Source of the DNA: AP-15 sp963716115
Lineage (GTDB): Bacteria > Pseudomonadota > Alphaproteobacteria > ATCC43930 > CGMCC-115725
Reading direction: 5' to 3'
Assembly: GCA_963716115.1 (NCBI GenBank)
Contig: CAVQSZ010000008.1
Location: 62,001 to 126,000 of the forward strand
DNA length: 64,000 nt
Made by a program: the position numbers and the translations under genes. Numbering within the stretch: position 1 is the stretch's first letter; each line of letters starts with the position of its first letter. This document shows positions 1-8,280 of the stretch, piece by piece. Under the pieces are notes generated by a model, which saw nothing but the letters and a program-made list of their open reading frames with translations, had not been told where the DNA came from and did no database searches.

Positions 1-222
1 GGCGACGTGGCGCAGCACAACCGGCTCCTGGCGCAGGCGGCGCCGCGCTTTGCCGATTGCGATGCGGTGCTGCTCGCCCATTTCTCGACCGCGCGCGCCT
101 TGTCGGCGGTGTCGGCGGCGCTCGATCGGCCGGTCCTGACCAGCCCCGGCAGCGCCGTCGCCAAGCTCAGGGCGGCGATCGCCCAGGGTCGGCCGGCGGC
201 GGCGGGAGCCGGCGGCGCGTGA
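1..222 (+). CDS. Asp/Glu racemase family protein, C-terminal fragment
   Basis: The reading frame is open from the first base of the window and stops at TGA 220-222, so only the last 73 residues are present and the start lies upstream. The fragment contains AVLLAHFSTARA and the motif VLTSPGSAVAKLR. These match the C-terminal end of the Asp/Glu racemase and arylmalonate decarboxylase superfamily, where the second active-site Cys region is followed by a helix ending in a TSP-x-SAV segment. The catalytic cysteines are not in the visible part, so the substrate cannot be inferred. A low-complexity Ala/Gly tail ends the protein. The next feature downstream is a palindromic intergenic repeat that could act as its 3' end. 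Confidence 0.6.
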   Translation, partial: GDVAQHNRLLAQAAPRFADCDAVLLAHFSTARALSAVSAALDRPVLTSPGSAVAKLRAAIAQGRPAAAGAGGA

Positions 223-268
223 CGCGCTGGTGTTCAGACGCAATCATCTGATTCAGCAGCAAGGAGCC

Positions 269-345
269 GTAGGATGGGTTGAGCATCGCGAAACCCATCG
301 CAACCGCCGCGGCAGATGGGTTTCGCTGCGCTCAACCCATCCTAC
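269..345. repeat. Palindromic intergenic repeat, copy 1
   Basis: Outer arms GTAGGATGGGTTGAG (269-283) and CTCAACCCATCCTAC (331-345) are perfect 15-base inverted repeats. A second inner pair (GCGAAACCCATC against GATGGGTTTCGC) extends the fold into a long two-part hairpin. A diverged second copy lies at 30042-30125. The element sits between the convergent ends of the racemase fragment and the anti-sigma gene, so it may also serve as a transcription end. This is a REP/MITE-like intergenic palindrome, and no protein is encoded. Confidence 0.85.
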
Positions 346-383
346 AGGGCGATGGAATTGAACCATCTGAATGCATCTGAGCG

Positions 384-1214
384 CTAGCTGGGCTTGCCGG
401 GCGGCGGCGCGGCCTTGCCTTTGCCGGCGTCCGGCGACAGCTGCTGATAGATCAGCTCCGCCACCCGCAGCAGCTGGCTGCGGTCGGCCTTCCCGGCGAG
501 CGCGTAGCCAAAACCTTCGTCCGACCAATAGAACGCGCCGACCCCGGCGTCCTCGTGGTAGCGGAACGCGGTTTCGCCCTCGACGCCGCCGCGCAGATAG
601 AGCGTCAGCCGATCCTTGCCGTTCTGGTACATGAACTGGGCCGCCAGGCCGCTCTCCGCCGGCAGCAGCCGCCCGCCCATCAGCTGAAAGCCGGCGGCGG
701 CGAGATCCGGCACGACGAGCTGCCGGCCGAGCCGCTTGGACAGCCATTGGACGAGATGCGCCTCCTGGGTCGCGTCGACCTCCACCGGGTGGCGCAGCTC
801 CGGCGAAAATGTCCGGTGCGCGGCGATCGCGTCGCTGGTCACCTCCTGCTCGACGGCGGCCAGCGCGTCTGGGGCGATGGCCGAGGCCATGTCTCGGGCG
901 GCCCAGCCGCCGACCCCGCCCAGCACCAGAAAGCCCACCGCGGCGGCGGCCCGGGTCAGCTGCCGGCGCCAGCGCAGCCGCTGCCCGGCAAGGATGTTGT
1001 CGACCCGCAGACGGGTCGGCAGCGCATCGCCGGCGACCGCGCCGAGGGCGGCGCGCAGCGCCGTGCGCTGATCGGCGTAGTGGGCGAACAGCTCCCGCTC
1101 TTCGGGGTGCTCGGCGAGATAGGCGTCGACCGCCTCGCCGCGCTCCGCGGACAGCCGCCCGTCGATGCGGGCGTGGAGATCGCTCTCCTCGACAGGACCG
1201 CGCATGGCGCTCAT
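384..1214 (-). CDS. Anti-sigma factor, membrane-anchored
   Basis: A 276-residue protein starting at ATG 1214, which overlaps the stop of the sigma factor gene in an ATGA junction, so the two are translationally coupled. Residues 1-80 form a charged cytoplasmic domain resembling the sigma-binding domain of ECF anti-sigma factors (LHARIDGRLS...). A single hydrophobic segment at about 89-107 (AAAVGFLVLGGVGGWAA) would cross the membrane, leaving about 165 residues outside. No HxxxCxxC zinc motif is visible, so it is not a classical ZAS protein. It should hold the partner sigma factor at the inner membrane until a signal arrives. The signal is unknown. A longer reading frame in the same phase reaches upstream through the sigma gene, but coupling favours 1214. 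Confidence 0.8.
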   Translation of the reverse strand: MSAMRGPVEESDLHARIDGRLSAERGEAVDAYLAEHPEERELFAHYADQRTALRAALGAVAGDALPTRLRVDNILAGQRLRWRRQLTRAAAAVGFLVLGGVGGWAARDMASAIAPDALAAVEQEVTSDAIAAHRTFSPELRHPVEVDATQEAHLVQWLSKRLGRQLVVPDLAAAGFQLMGGRLLPAESGLAAQFMYQNGKDRLTLYLRGGVEGETAFRYHEDAGVGAFYWSDEGFGYALAGKADRSQLLRVAELIYQQLSPDAGKGKAAPPPGKPS

Positions 1215-1738
1215 TTCATCCGCTTCCCGGCGGCGTCCCCGCCCTCGGCGTCGCCGAGCAGGTTGAGACGGAGGCGCTCGCGGCCGCGCGACAGACGCGA
1301 CATCACGGTGCCGATCGGCACATCGAGCACGCGCGCCGCCTCCTCGTAGGAGAGGTCCTCGACCGCCACCAGGTTCAGCACCGAGCGCTGCTGCTCGGGC
1401 AGGGCGGCGAAGGCGCGGAGCAGGTCGCGGTGCTCGAGCGCCGCGACCTGCCCGCCTTCGACCCATGGCAGCTCCGCCTCGACGACCTCGGTCAGCGGGC
1501 CGTGCACCCCGCGCCGCTTCAGACGGTGGCGATCGCTGCGAAAGCGGTTGTAGAGGATTGTATAAAGCCAGCCGCGCAACGAATCCTCGGAGCGCTGCAG
1601 GTGCCACCGCGACAGCGCCCGCTCGAGGCTGTCCTGCACCAAATCGTCCGCCTGCTCCCGATCGCCGCGCAGCAGCGCGCACGCGAACCGGCGCAAGCCC
1701 GGAATGTGCGCTTCGATCAGGGCGGCTCGGTCAGACAT
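1211..1738 (-). CDS. ECF RNA polymerase sigma factor
   Basis: A 175-residue ECF (sigma-70 family) factor. Region 2 covers about residues 8-75, with DDLVQDSLERAL in the core-binding helix and WLYTILYNRFRS in the -10 recognition helix. Region 4 covers about 107-160, with LPEQQRSVLNLVAVEDLSY and the helix-turn-helix IGTVMSRLSRGRERLR. Length and domain order match standalone ECF factors, with no region 1 or 3. ATG 1738 is chosen because it opens just before region 2. An in-frame ATG at 1864 would add 42 low-complexity residues. The gene overlaps the anti-sigma gene by four bases, so the pair forms an autoregulated unit. I looked for a GGAAC-type ECF promoter upstream and could not identify a convincing one. 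Confidence 0.92.
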   Translation of the reverse strand: MSDRAALIEAHIPGLRRFACALLRGDREQADDLVQDSLERALSRWHLQRSEDSLRGWLYTILYNRFRSDRHRLKRRGVHGPLTEVVEAELPWVEGGQVAALEHRDLLRAFAALPEQQRSVLNLVAVEDLSYEEAARVLDVPIGTVMSRLSRGRERLRLNLLGDAEGGDAAGKRMK

Positions 1739-2025
1739 TGCGTCCCCTACAGACCCGCGACTGCCGGGCGGCGGCGACAGCGCCCACGCCGCCGGCGGTG
1801 GTCTTCGAGGGGCCGCCTTGCTCCGAACCGGCATGCTCGGCATGGTCGCCGCGCCTGTGCTCACGATGCGATCACGTTCCTGATGTATTGTAGCGTCTTT
1901 TTTGGGTCATGCGCAGCCTGCTTATTCGAGAAACGCCGATCGGGCGGAGGACGCCGATGCGACTATATGACTCGCCCGGCGCGGGCTTATTCCGTGGCGC
2001 GGGCGGATAGCGGCGGGCGCTGCCG

Positions 2026-3177
2026 ATGAGCGACATCGGGCTGATCTTTTCCGCTTGGGATCTGCTCCTCTTCGGCTTGATCGCCGCCTTGCCGGCGACG
2101 ACGATATTGCTGGCCGTCGCGGCGGTCGGACGGCTGCGAATGGGGCGCGCGCCGCGGCGGCGCCGACTGGCGCGGGCCTTGAACGCCGCGATCGCCATCC
2201 TTGCGCCGCTCTGGGCCGGCGGCGCCGGGCTCCTGTCGTGGCTCGAGGTCAACGACCTCATCGAGCATGCGCGCGCCGCCGACCGGCATTTCACCCTCGC
2301 CGCCGAGCGGGTGGTCGACGGGATCGTCCTGCCCGCCGGCGCCGAGGTCGCGCTCAACGGCTACGACCGGCTGGATTGGGTCTTGCCGCCGGCCGGCGCG
2401 ACGGTCGCGGTCGACGGCGTCGCCTGGGCCGGACGCATCGGCTTTGTCGCGGCCTACGGCGAGGGCGAGGGTGTCCGGGCGCGGGTGCGGACCGGGACGC
2501 CGGCGGCCGATGCGACGCTCGACGGCGTCCCCTGCCGGGCTGGGCGCGAGGCGAGGTTCTGGGACGACGGCGGCCTTTGGTCGTGCACGCTCGCCGCCGA
2601 GGTTGCGGTCCAAACCGGCCTCGCGGCCGACGGCCCGGAGAGCCTCGTCTGCGCCGCCGACCGCCGCCTGGAGCTGCAGCCGGCGGCGCGGCGGCAGGTC
2701 GCGCGCTGCACCCTGGCGCGGCGCATTGAAGCGCTGGGCATCCCCTGTGCCGCCGGCGCCGAGATTGAGCTCTACGACGCCCGCCTGATCGGCTGCGCGC
2801 TGGCCGCGATGCGCCGGCTCGACGGCGCCGCGCTCCCGCCGGGGGCGATCGTGCGTCTCACCGACGCGCCGCGGCGGCTCGAGCAATTCACCCTGCCCGC
2901 GGCGCAATCGCCGCTGCGCGCCTTCGGCATGGACCTGCCGCCATATGCCAAGGTCGTGCTGTGCCGCGACCGGCCGGCGGTGGACCAGGTGGTGGCGCCT
3001 GACGGCGCCTTTGTCGAAATCGCCGGGGTCAAGCTGACCGGCGTCGTCAATTTCGACTGCGGCCGGTTCGCTTATGGCGACCTCTTCGAGGACACCCGGA
3101 TCGGCGGCGAAGCCTGGGCCGCCGGCCGCACGGTTTTTCGCAAAGACATCGAGCCGGCGCCATCCGATCCTCCTTGA
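2026..3177 (+). CDS. Hypothetical protein, two N-terminal transmembrane helices
   Basis: A 383-residue protein not recognised as a family. Two hydrophobic segments (about residues 10-36 and 52-71) are separated by a short Arg-rich loop (GRAPRRRRLAR), so the first connector is probably cytoplasmic and the remaining ~310 residues lie on the same side as the N terminus. The large domain has repeated short beta-like units of the type LPAGAEVALNGYDRL, LPPGAIVRLTDAP and LPPYAKVVLC. These resemble internal repeats in which a Pro/Gly turn precedes a hydrophobic strand. Several Cys residues (CRAG, CTLA, CAAD, CAAG, CALA, CRDR, DCGR) recur at similar places in the repeats. It lies alone between the divergent sigma operon and a DsbA-fold gene. 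Confidence 0.6.
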   Translation: MSDIGLIFSAWDLLLFGLIAALPATTILLAVAAVGRLRMGRAPRRRRLARALNAAIAILAPLWAGGAGLLSWLEVNDLIEHARAADRHFTLAAERVVDGIVLPAGAEVALNGYDRLDWVLPPAGATVAVDGVAWAGRIGFVAAYGEGEGVRARVRTGTPAADATLDGVPCRAGREARFWDDGGLWSCTLAAEVAVQTGLAADGPESLVCAADRRLELQPAARRQVARCTLARRIEALGIPCAAGAEIELYDARLIGCALAAMRRLDGAALPPGAIVRLTDAPRRLEQFTLPAAQSPLRAFGMDLPPYAKVVLCRDRPAVDQVVAPDGAFVEIAGVKLTGVVNFDCGRFAYGDLFEDTRIGGEAWAAGRTVFRKDIEPAPSDPP

Positions 3178-3330
3178 GGCGGCGCGCCGCGCCCGTCGCA
3201 GCCGCGCCCGGGACAAAATGATTTGCCCTCCGGCTCGCGTCGCCGCGCTAGATTGCGGCGGGCGCCGGCGAACCACAGCGCGGCGCGCCTCGACAGGGTC
3301 GAGCTCGCGACGCTTGCTCGGGAGGCCATC

Positions 3331-3981
3331 ATGCACATCGATATCGTCTCGGATGTCGTCTGCCCCTGGTGCTTCATCGGCAAGCGCCGGCTCGAGCGCG
3401 CGTTGGCGCTGCGCCCGGACCTGAGCGCGACGCGGTCGTGGCGCGCGTTCCAGCTCAACCCGGACATGCCGGGCGAAGGCGTCTCGCGCGAGCTCTATCT
3501 GGCGGCGAAGTTCGGCAGCCCGCGCAACGCCGCGCAGGCCTACGCGGCGCTGTCGGCCGCCGGCCGCGGCGAGGGGATCGAGTTCGCCTTCGACCGCATC
3601 GGCCGGGCGCCGAACACATTGCGCGCGCACCGGCTGATCCGGCTGGCCGCCGCCGAAGGCCGCGGCGACGAGATGGCCGAAGCCCTGTTTCGAGCCTATT
3701 TCATCGACGGCCTCGATATCGGCGACCTCGACGCGCTGGCGGCGATCGCCGCCGCGGCCGGGCTCGAGCGGGACGCGAGCCGGGCTCATCTCGCCGGCGA
3801 CGCGGGGGCCGAGGAGGTGCTGGCCGAGGACCGGCGGGCGCGGCGGCTCGGCATCCACGCCGTGCCCTGCTTTGTCCTCGACCGCGGCTATGCGATCTCC
3901 GGCGCGCAGGAGCCGGAGGTGTTCCTGCCGCTGTTCGACATCGCCGCCGGGGTCGGCGATCCGGCCCCGGCCGGGTGCTGA
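3331..3981 (+). CDS. DsbA-family oxidoreductase (FrnE-like)
   Basis: A 216-residue protein of the DSBA/2-hydroxychromene-2-carboxylate isomerase superfamily. The N terminus MHIDIVSDVVCPWCFIG has the thioredoxin-fold strand followed by the CPWC redox motif at residues 11-14. An all-helical insertion follows (about 60-165), then the cis-Pro loop in GIHAVPCFVLDRGYAISGAQ, which is the typical FrnE signature. No signal peptide is present, so the enzyme is cytoplasmic. ATG 3331 has GGGAGG eight bases upstream. An in-frame open stretch begins at 3223 but lacks homology. Family members act as polyketide or disulfide oxidoreductases, and the substrate is unknown here. It converges on the minus-strand amidohydrolase downstream. 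Confidence 0.88.
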   Translation: MHIDIVSDVVCPWCFIGKRRLERALALRPDLSATRSWRAFQLNPDMPGEGVSRELYLAAKFGSPRNAAQAYAALSAAGRGEGIEFAFDRIGRAPNTLRAHRLIRLAAAEGRGDEMAEALFRAYFIDGLDIGDLDALAAIAAAAGLERDASRAHLAGDAGAEEVLAEDRRARRLGIHAVPCFVLDRGYAISGAQEPEVFLPLFDIAAGVGDPAPAGC

Positions 3982-4027
3982 GGCGATCGCGCCCGGCCGG
4001 GGCGCGCGGCCGGCGCGAGGGCGATGC

Positions 4028-5140
4028 TCAGGCCGCGAAGCCGTACAGCCGGGCGGCGTTGCCGCGGGTGATCTTGAAGCGGTCCTCGGCGCTGGCGTCC
4101 TTGAAGTCGCGCGCGACGACGTCCTGCGAATGCGGCCAGGACGAGGCCTGGTGCGGGTAGTCGGAGGACCACATCATCCGCTCGACGCCGATGAACCCGC
4201 GGTTGGCGACGCCGACGTAGTCGTCGATGTAGGTGCACCACATCTGGCGCCGGAAGTATTCGCTGGGCTTGAGCTGGAGCGTGAACCCCGAGGCGTGGCG
4301 CGAGCGCTCGAACAGCCGGTCCATGCGCTGCAGATAATACGGCAGCCAGCCGCAATTGTTTTCCGCCGACACGATCTGCAATTCGGGAAAGCGGTCGAGC
4401 ACGCCGGAAAAGATCAGCACGCTGAACGAGCGCTCGACCTCGTGCGCCAGCACGGTCGTGCGCATGTAGCGCTCGCCCCAGCTCCACTGGCTCTCCAATC
4501 CCATGCCGGTGATGGCGTGCAGGCTGACCGGCATCCGCAATTCCTGCGCCGCCGCCCAGAACGGGTCGTACAGGTCCGAGCTGTAGGGCCGGTCCTCGGG
4601 CGGCGAGCACCAGATCATGGCGCCCTTGAGCCCCATCTTGGCGCAGCGCTCGAGCTCGCGGGCGCCCGATTTGGGGTCGTAGAGCGAGATCATCGGCAGC
4701 CCGGCCATGCGCCCGGAGTCGTAGCTCACATATTCGGCGAGCCAGTCATTGTAGGCGCGAAAGCAATCGGCCTGCAGCCCGGCATCCTTCAGCCAAAAGA
4801 TGCGAAAGCCGAGGGTGGTGTAGAGCACGTCGGCCTCGACCCCGTCGAGCGCGTTGTCCTTCTGCCGCTCGGCCGGGTCCCAGCCGCCGGGGCGGGCGTC
4901 GGCGTAGGTCGCCTTGGTCAGAAACCCGGCCAGCTCCTCCGGGCTCTTGCCGGCGGCGAGCCCGATGCCGATCGGATGCGGGGCGTAGCCCTCGTAGATG
5001 AAATAGGCGCCTTCGAGCCCCGGCGGGTCGACCACCAGCCGCGGCGCCCGATCGCGGTATTTCTTGTCGGTCCGGGTCGTCCACAAATCCGGCGGCTCGC
5101 TGACATGCGAATCGGCAGAGATCAGCTTGTAATCGGCCAT
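4028..5140 (-). CDS. Amidohydrolase family 2 protein (ACMSD-like TIM barrel)
   Basis: A 370-residue metal-dependent hydrolase or decarboxylase of the amidohydrolase-2 family, related to gamma-resorcylate and aminocarboxymuconate-semialdehyde decarboxylases. The first barrel strand carries SADSHVSEP, a DxH variant of HxH. Mid-barrel SLHAITG supplies a metal His. The C-terminal strand MMWSSDYPHQASSWPHS supplies the catalytic Asp. The ending ITRGNAARLYGF is the usual family tail. ATG 5140 opens directly at the conserved strand and has GGGAGGG upstream. It is transcribed in the same direction as the luciferase-like monooxygenase that lies upstream of it, which suggests a shared catabolic role. 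At least three other amidohydrolases occur in this window. The substrate cannot be read from sequence. Confidence 0.88.
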   Translation of the reverse strand: MADYKLISADSHVSEPPDLWTTRTDKKYRDRAPRLVVDPPGLEGAYFIYEGYAPHPIGIGLAAGKSPEELAGFLTKATYADARPGGWDPAERQKDNALDGVEADVLYTTLGFRIFWLKDAGLQADCFRAYNDWLAEYVSYDSGRMAGLPMISLYDPKSGARELERCAKMGLKGAMIWCSPPEDRPYSSDLYDPFWAAAQELRMPVSLHAITGMGLESQWSWGERYMRTTVLAHEVERSFSVLIFSGVLDRFPELQIVSAENNCGWLPYYLQRMDRLFERSRHASGFTLQLKPSEYFRRQMWCTYIDDYVGVANRGFIGVERMMWSSDYPHQASSWPHSQDVVARDFKDASAEDRFKITRGNAARLYGFAA

Positions 5141-5294
5141 ATTCGTCCCTCCCTCGAAGAATCCCGCCGCTGTTGCTCGCGGCCCCGCGCCGGTGGCGGC
5201 CCTTACGGTCGGCTACGATAGATCGGCTGTCGCCGTCTCGTCCAGCAAGCGCCGGGCAAAACCGCAGAACGCGTCCCGGCGCTCCAGCTCGCCG

Positions 5295-6269
5295 CTACGC
5301 CGCGAAAATCTCGCCGAGCCGTCGGATCGAGCTCAGCGCCTGCTCCTGCGGCAGCCCCGGCCACTGGCAGCGCATGATGAAATGGTCGACGCCCAGAAGC
5401 TCGCGGTAGCGCGCGATCTCCTCCTTGACCGACGCCTTGTCGCCGATGATGAACCGGTCGCGCGCGAACTCCGCGAAATCGGACGAGGCGCGGTCCTCCA
5501 GCCCCCAGGCCGCATAGGCGGCGTATTTGTATTCGAGCGGGCCGCGGCATTCCTCTTGCGCGCTCGCATGGCTTGTGCCGACATGGCATTCGAGGGTGAT
5601 CGGGTATTCGATCGGGGTGCGGCCGTATTCCTGCAATGCCGCGCGATAGCACTGCATCAGCGGCGTCACCTTGCCGAGCCCGCCGCTGTTGACGATCAGC
5701 CAGGCGTCGCCGATCCGCGCTGCCCGCCTGACCGATGCCTCGACCTGGCCGGCGATGTAGAGGGGCGGCCCGCCCGGCCGCACCGGCCGCGCGCCGATGC
5801 CGGAATCTTTGACTGTGTAGAACCGACCCTGGTGGCTGACCCGCTCCTCGGTCCACAGCCGGCGCATCAGCGCGATGCTCTCGTTGAACCGCGGCGCCCG
5901 TTCGGCGAGCGGAACGCCAAAGGCGTCGAATTCCGGCTGGCGATAGCCCAGGCCGACGCCGAGGATGTAATTGCCGCCGGTCAGGACGTCGAAAGTGGCG
6001 GCTTCCTCGGCCACATGCACCGGGTTCAAGGGCGGCAGGATCAGGATGTTCGGCCCGATCGTCATGCCCTGCGCGTGCGCCGCGACATAGCCCATGACCG
6101 GCCCGATCTGCAGCATCTGCAGCGGGTGGGTCAGCCAGTGATGCGGGAACCACAAGGACGCGAAGCCGGCGTCGCGCGCCGCGCGCACCTGCTCGACCAT
6201 CTCCGGCACCCGCTCGGCGAGGTTGAAGCCCTCGGGAAACTGCGTGTTGATAAACAGGCCGACCTTCAT
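5295..6269 (-). CDS. LLM-class flavin-dependent monooxygenase (luciferase-like)
   Basis: A 324-residue bacterial-luciferase-fold protein. It begins MKVGLFINTQFPEG, contains the family signatures LWFPHHWLTHP, ILILPPLNPVHVAEEAATFDVLTGG and GVGLGYRQPEFDAFG, and ends in a (beta/alpha)8 tail. These enzymes use FMNH2 and O2 to oxidise aldehydes, ketones or sulfonates. The start at 6269 is the only Met that leaves the N-terminal strand intact, and GGGAGGG precedes it. The open frame extends upstream to 7535 but that stretch is antisense to other genes. It lies just upstream of the amidohydrolase on the same strand. A paralogue is found at 24670-25695. Confidence 0.9.
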   Translation of the reverse strand: MKVGLFINTQFPEGFNLAERVPEMVEQVRAARDAGFASLWFPHHWLTHPLQMLQIGPVMGYVAAHAQGMTIGPNILILPPLNPVHVAEEAATFDVLTGGNYILGVGLGYRQPEFDAFGVPLAERAPRFNESIALMRRLWTEERVSHQGRFYTVKDSGIGARPVRPGGPPLYIAGQVEASVRRAARIGDAWLIVNSGGLGKVTPLMQCYRAALQEYGRTPIEYPITLECHVGTSHASAQEECRGPLEYKYAAYAAWGLEDRASSDFAEFARDRFIIGDKASVKEEIARYRELLGVDHFIMRCQWPGLPQEQALSSIRRLGEIFAA

Positions 6270-6396
6270 GACGGGCCCTCCCTTCCGGTTTTGCCGGGCC
6301 GAGCCTACTCCATGTTGCAGAGGCATGGATGGCCATGGCTTCGGGCAAAATTGACTCGCTGATCGAACCGGCCATATAGCCAGGATGGAGGAGAGA

Positions 6397-6699
6397 ATGA
6401 CGCCGACCTCGCAAAAGCGCGCCGTAGCCAACCATCGCCGCCGGCTGGCCGAACGCGGCATCCGCCGTTTCGAGGTGCGTGGGCTGGAGAAGGACAAGGA
6501 CCTGCTCCGCAAGCTCGCCAGCCGCCTCGCTGCCGACAATCCGGATGCCGCGCACCTGCGCGCCGACCTGCTGAAGCAGGTGTCGAACGAGCCCCCGCGC
6601 CGCGGCGGGATCTGGGCGGCGCTGCGCCGCTCGCCTTTGGTTGGAGCCGATCTCGACTTCGAGCGCGAGGTGGCGCCGCCGCGAGAGGTCGATCTATGA
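6397..6699 (+). CDS. Probable antitoxin of a VapBC-type module
   Basis: A 100-residue basic protein (MTPTSQKRAVANHRRRLAERG...) with the composition and length of antitoxins that precede FitB/VapC-type PIN toxins. The stop TGA overlaps ATG 6696 of a PIN-type reading frame in an ATGA arrangement, which is the usual antitoxin-toxin coupling. The in-frame ATG at 6385 is ignored because GGAGGAGAG, the likely ribosome site, lies between it and ATG 6397. The C-terminal segment LVGADLDFEREVAPPREVDL looks like the toxin-wrapping tail of such antitoxins. Its toxin partner is reduced to a stub, so this may be an orphan antitoxin. Confidence 0.6.
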   Translation: MTPTSQKRAVANHRRRLAERGIRRFEVRGLEKDKDLLRKLASRLAADNPDAAHLRADLLKQVSNEPPRRGGIWAALRRSPLVGADLDFEREVAPPREVDL

Positions 6700-6728
6700 T
6701 GCGCTACCTGCTCGACACGAGCATCGGG
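6696..6728 (+). pseudogene. Truncated PIN-domain toxin (vapC stub)
   Basis: The frame begins MMRYLLDTSI, the first strand and first acidic residue (Asp7) of a PIN-domain ribonuclease, then changes abruptly to GVSKSTTAPLRAN, which has no PIN character. The rest of the toxin, more than 110 residues, is absent. Downstream in the same frame comes a complete ribbon-helix-helix antitoxin. The simplest reading is a deletion or recombination that fused the first codons of one toxin gene to the upstream region of another TA locus. Confidence 0.6.
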
Positions 6729-6770
6729 GTTTCTAAATCGACGACTGCGCCATTGCGGGCAAATACACCC

Positions 6771-7010
6771 ATGTCCACCACCGTCACCATCGACCTGGAA
6801 GACGAAGTCCGGCGAGCCCTCGATCGGTTGGCCCAGCAGACCAACCGGTCTGTGGATGACCTCGTGAGCCAAGCCGTCCGGGATTACCTCGAAGTACAGC
6901 GATGGCAGCATCGGAAGATCGAGGCTGGCATCAGCGCCGCTGACCGGGGCGAGTTCGTGTCCGAAGACGAGCTGGCCCGGATTGCCGATAAGTATACCCG
7001 GCCGGGATGA
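6771..7010 (+). CDS. Ribbon-helix-helix antitoxin (ParD/CopG-like)
   Basis: A 79-residue protein starting at ATG 6771. The N terminus MSTTVTIDLEDEVRRALDRLAQQTNRSVDDLVSQAV is a textbook RHH DNA-binding strand and two helices. The acidic tail (KIEAGISAADRGEFVSEDE) is the toxin-neutralising region. Such proteins bind the operon promoter and block a ParE/RelE toxin. The stop overlaps the ATG of the toxin frame (7007-7010). The same frame is open upstream into the vapC stub, but homology begins only at 6771. Confidence 0.8.
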   Translation: MSTTVTIDLEDEVRRALDRLAQQTNRSVDDLVSQAVRDYLEVQRWQHRKIEAGISAADRGEFVSEDELARIADKYTRPG

Positions 7011-7286
7011 GGGTCGTCTGGACGGCGCCGGCTGTCCGCGACCTTGAAGCCATAGGCGACTACATCGCCCGCCGGAACCCCGGCGCAGCGCGGCGGACCG
7101 TTCAGCGCATCCGCACGCGGACGCTTGGTTGCTTATCCCTACCTCGGCCGTCCGGGAAGGGTGGCGGATACGCGAGAGCTTGTGATCACCTCGACGCCGT
7201 TCATAGTCGCCTATCGCGTGGTCGCCGCCCGAATAGAAATTCTTGCCGTCTTCCACGGCGCCCGGATCTGGCCAGATGCGTTCTGA
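7007..7286 (+). pseudogene. Frameshifted ParE-type toxin
   Basis: The first part, MRVVWTAPAVRDLEAIGDYIARRNPGAARRTVQRI, is the N-terminal helix pair of a ParE/RelE-superfamily toxin. The C-terminal half is in another frame after about 7120: LVAYPYLGRPGRVADTREL and IEILAVFHGARIWP, ending at TGA 7284-7286. The linker between the two halves also looks several residues short compared with the family. The change is therefore likely a small out-of-frame deletion rather than a single-base error. If real, the toxin is dead and the upstream RHH antitoxin is an orphan regulator. Confidence 0.75.
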
Positions 7287-7358
7287 GGGCAAGCGGCTGC
7301 TGTCGCGGCCATGTTGTGGCATTATCGCGAAGCAGGCCGATATGGTTGAAGCCCTCTC

Positions 7359-8267
7359 ATGACCATCCCCGATTTCCAGACCCTGATGCTCCCTGTGCTT
7401 CGAAGCTCTGCGAGCGGGGAGGTCAAGGTCGGCGATGTGGTGGAGCGGCTTGCCGCGGAGTTCTACCTGACGGCCGAAGAAAAGGCCGAGCTCCTGCCGT
7501 CCGGCCGTCAGACCACTTTTGCGAACCGCGTCCACTGGGCGAAGTCCTACCTCGGCAAGGCAGGGCTGGTCGAACTAAGCCGGCGGGCGCACTTCCGCGT
7601 CACCGACCGAGGACGGGAAGTGCTCGCTTCGCCTCCCGCCCGGATCGACATTCGCTTTCTCGCTCGGTTCCCTGAATTCAAAGCGTTTCGAGGGGTCGGT
7701 TCCGGCGGCGAGAAGGAGCTGGCAGAGGAGGTCGTCCAGACGACCGGAATGACCCCGGATGAGATGATTCGAAGAGCACAGGAGCAGTTGGAGGAAGAGC
7801 TTGGCCAAGAACTCTTGAGTCGGATCGTAAGTGCTCCTTCAGAGTTCTTTGAACGGCTGATTGTTCAGCTTTTGATCGCCATGGGGTATGGCGGATCGGC
7901 GCTTGAGGCTGGCCGCGCTCTCGGCAAAAGCGGCGATGGCGGCGTCGACGGGGTGATCGATCAGGATGCGCTCGGCCTCGACAGGATCTATGTCCAAGCG
8001 AAGCGATATCGGGATGGAAATGTTGTCGGGCCGGCGGCTGTCCGTGACTTCTTCGGTTCCCTGGATCGCTTCAAGGCGGCTAAGGGGTTGTTCGCTACGA
8101 CATCCTCATTTTCTTCGACAGCGCGCGAAACCGCTGATTTCCTGAGCAAGAGGATTGTGCTGATCGACGGCCGCCAGCTCGCTCGATTGATGGTGCGCTA
8201 CAACGTAGGGTGCCGAGTCGAAGAGACCGTTCACCTCAAGAAGATCGACGAGGAATTTTTCGAGTAA
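7359..8267 (+). CDS. mrr: Mrr-type restriction endonuclease
   Basis: A 302-residue protein with the two-part architecture of Mrr. Residues 1-100 form an N-terminal winged-helix domain (mrr_N; begins MTIPDFQTLMLPVLR, contains GRQTTFANRVHWAKSYLGKAGL). About residues 160-290 form a C-terminal PD-(D/E)xK nuclease with GDGGVDGVID (Asp197) and YVQAKRY (Gln-x-Lys at 213-215). Mrr enzymes cut DNA carrying foreign methylation (type IV restriction), so no cognate methylase is needed and none is adjacent. The gene converges on mfd with only 13 bases between the stops. It sits directly after a toxin-antitoxin remnant, which makes this a small defence-type patch. Length is normal for the family. Confidence 0.92.
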   Translation: MTIPDFQTLMLPVLRSSASGEVKVGDVVERLAAEFYLTAEEKAELLPSGRQTTFANRVHWAKSYLGKAGLVELSRRAHFRVTDRGREVLASPPARIDIRFLARFPEFKAFRGVGSGGEKELAEEVVQTTGMTPDEMIRRAQEQLEEELGQELLSRIVSAPSEFFERLIVQLLIAMGYGGSALEAGRALGKSGDGGVDGVIDQDALGLDRIYVQAKRYRDGNVVGPAAVRDFFGSLDRFKAAKGLFATTSSFSSTARETADFLSKRIVLIDGRQLARLMVRYNVGCRVEETVHLKKIDEEFFE

Positions 8268-8280
8268 TCGAACAGCTTCG

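Noticed and set aside
1739..1864. GGAAC-type ECF autoregulated promoter upstream of the sigma gene
   Set aside because: A GGAAC on the minus strand has no matching CGTC/CGTT element at 16-17 bases, so it is not reported as a promoter.
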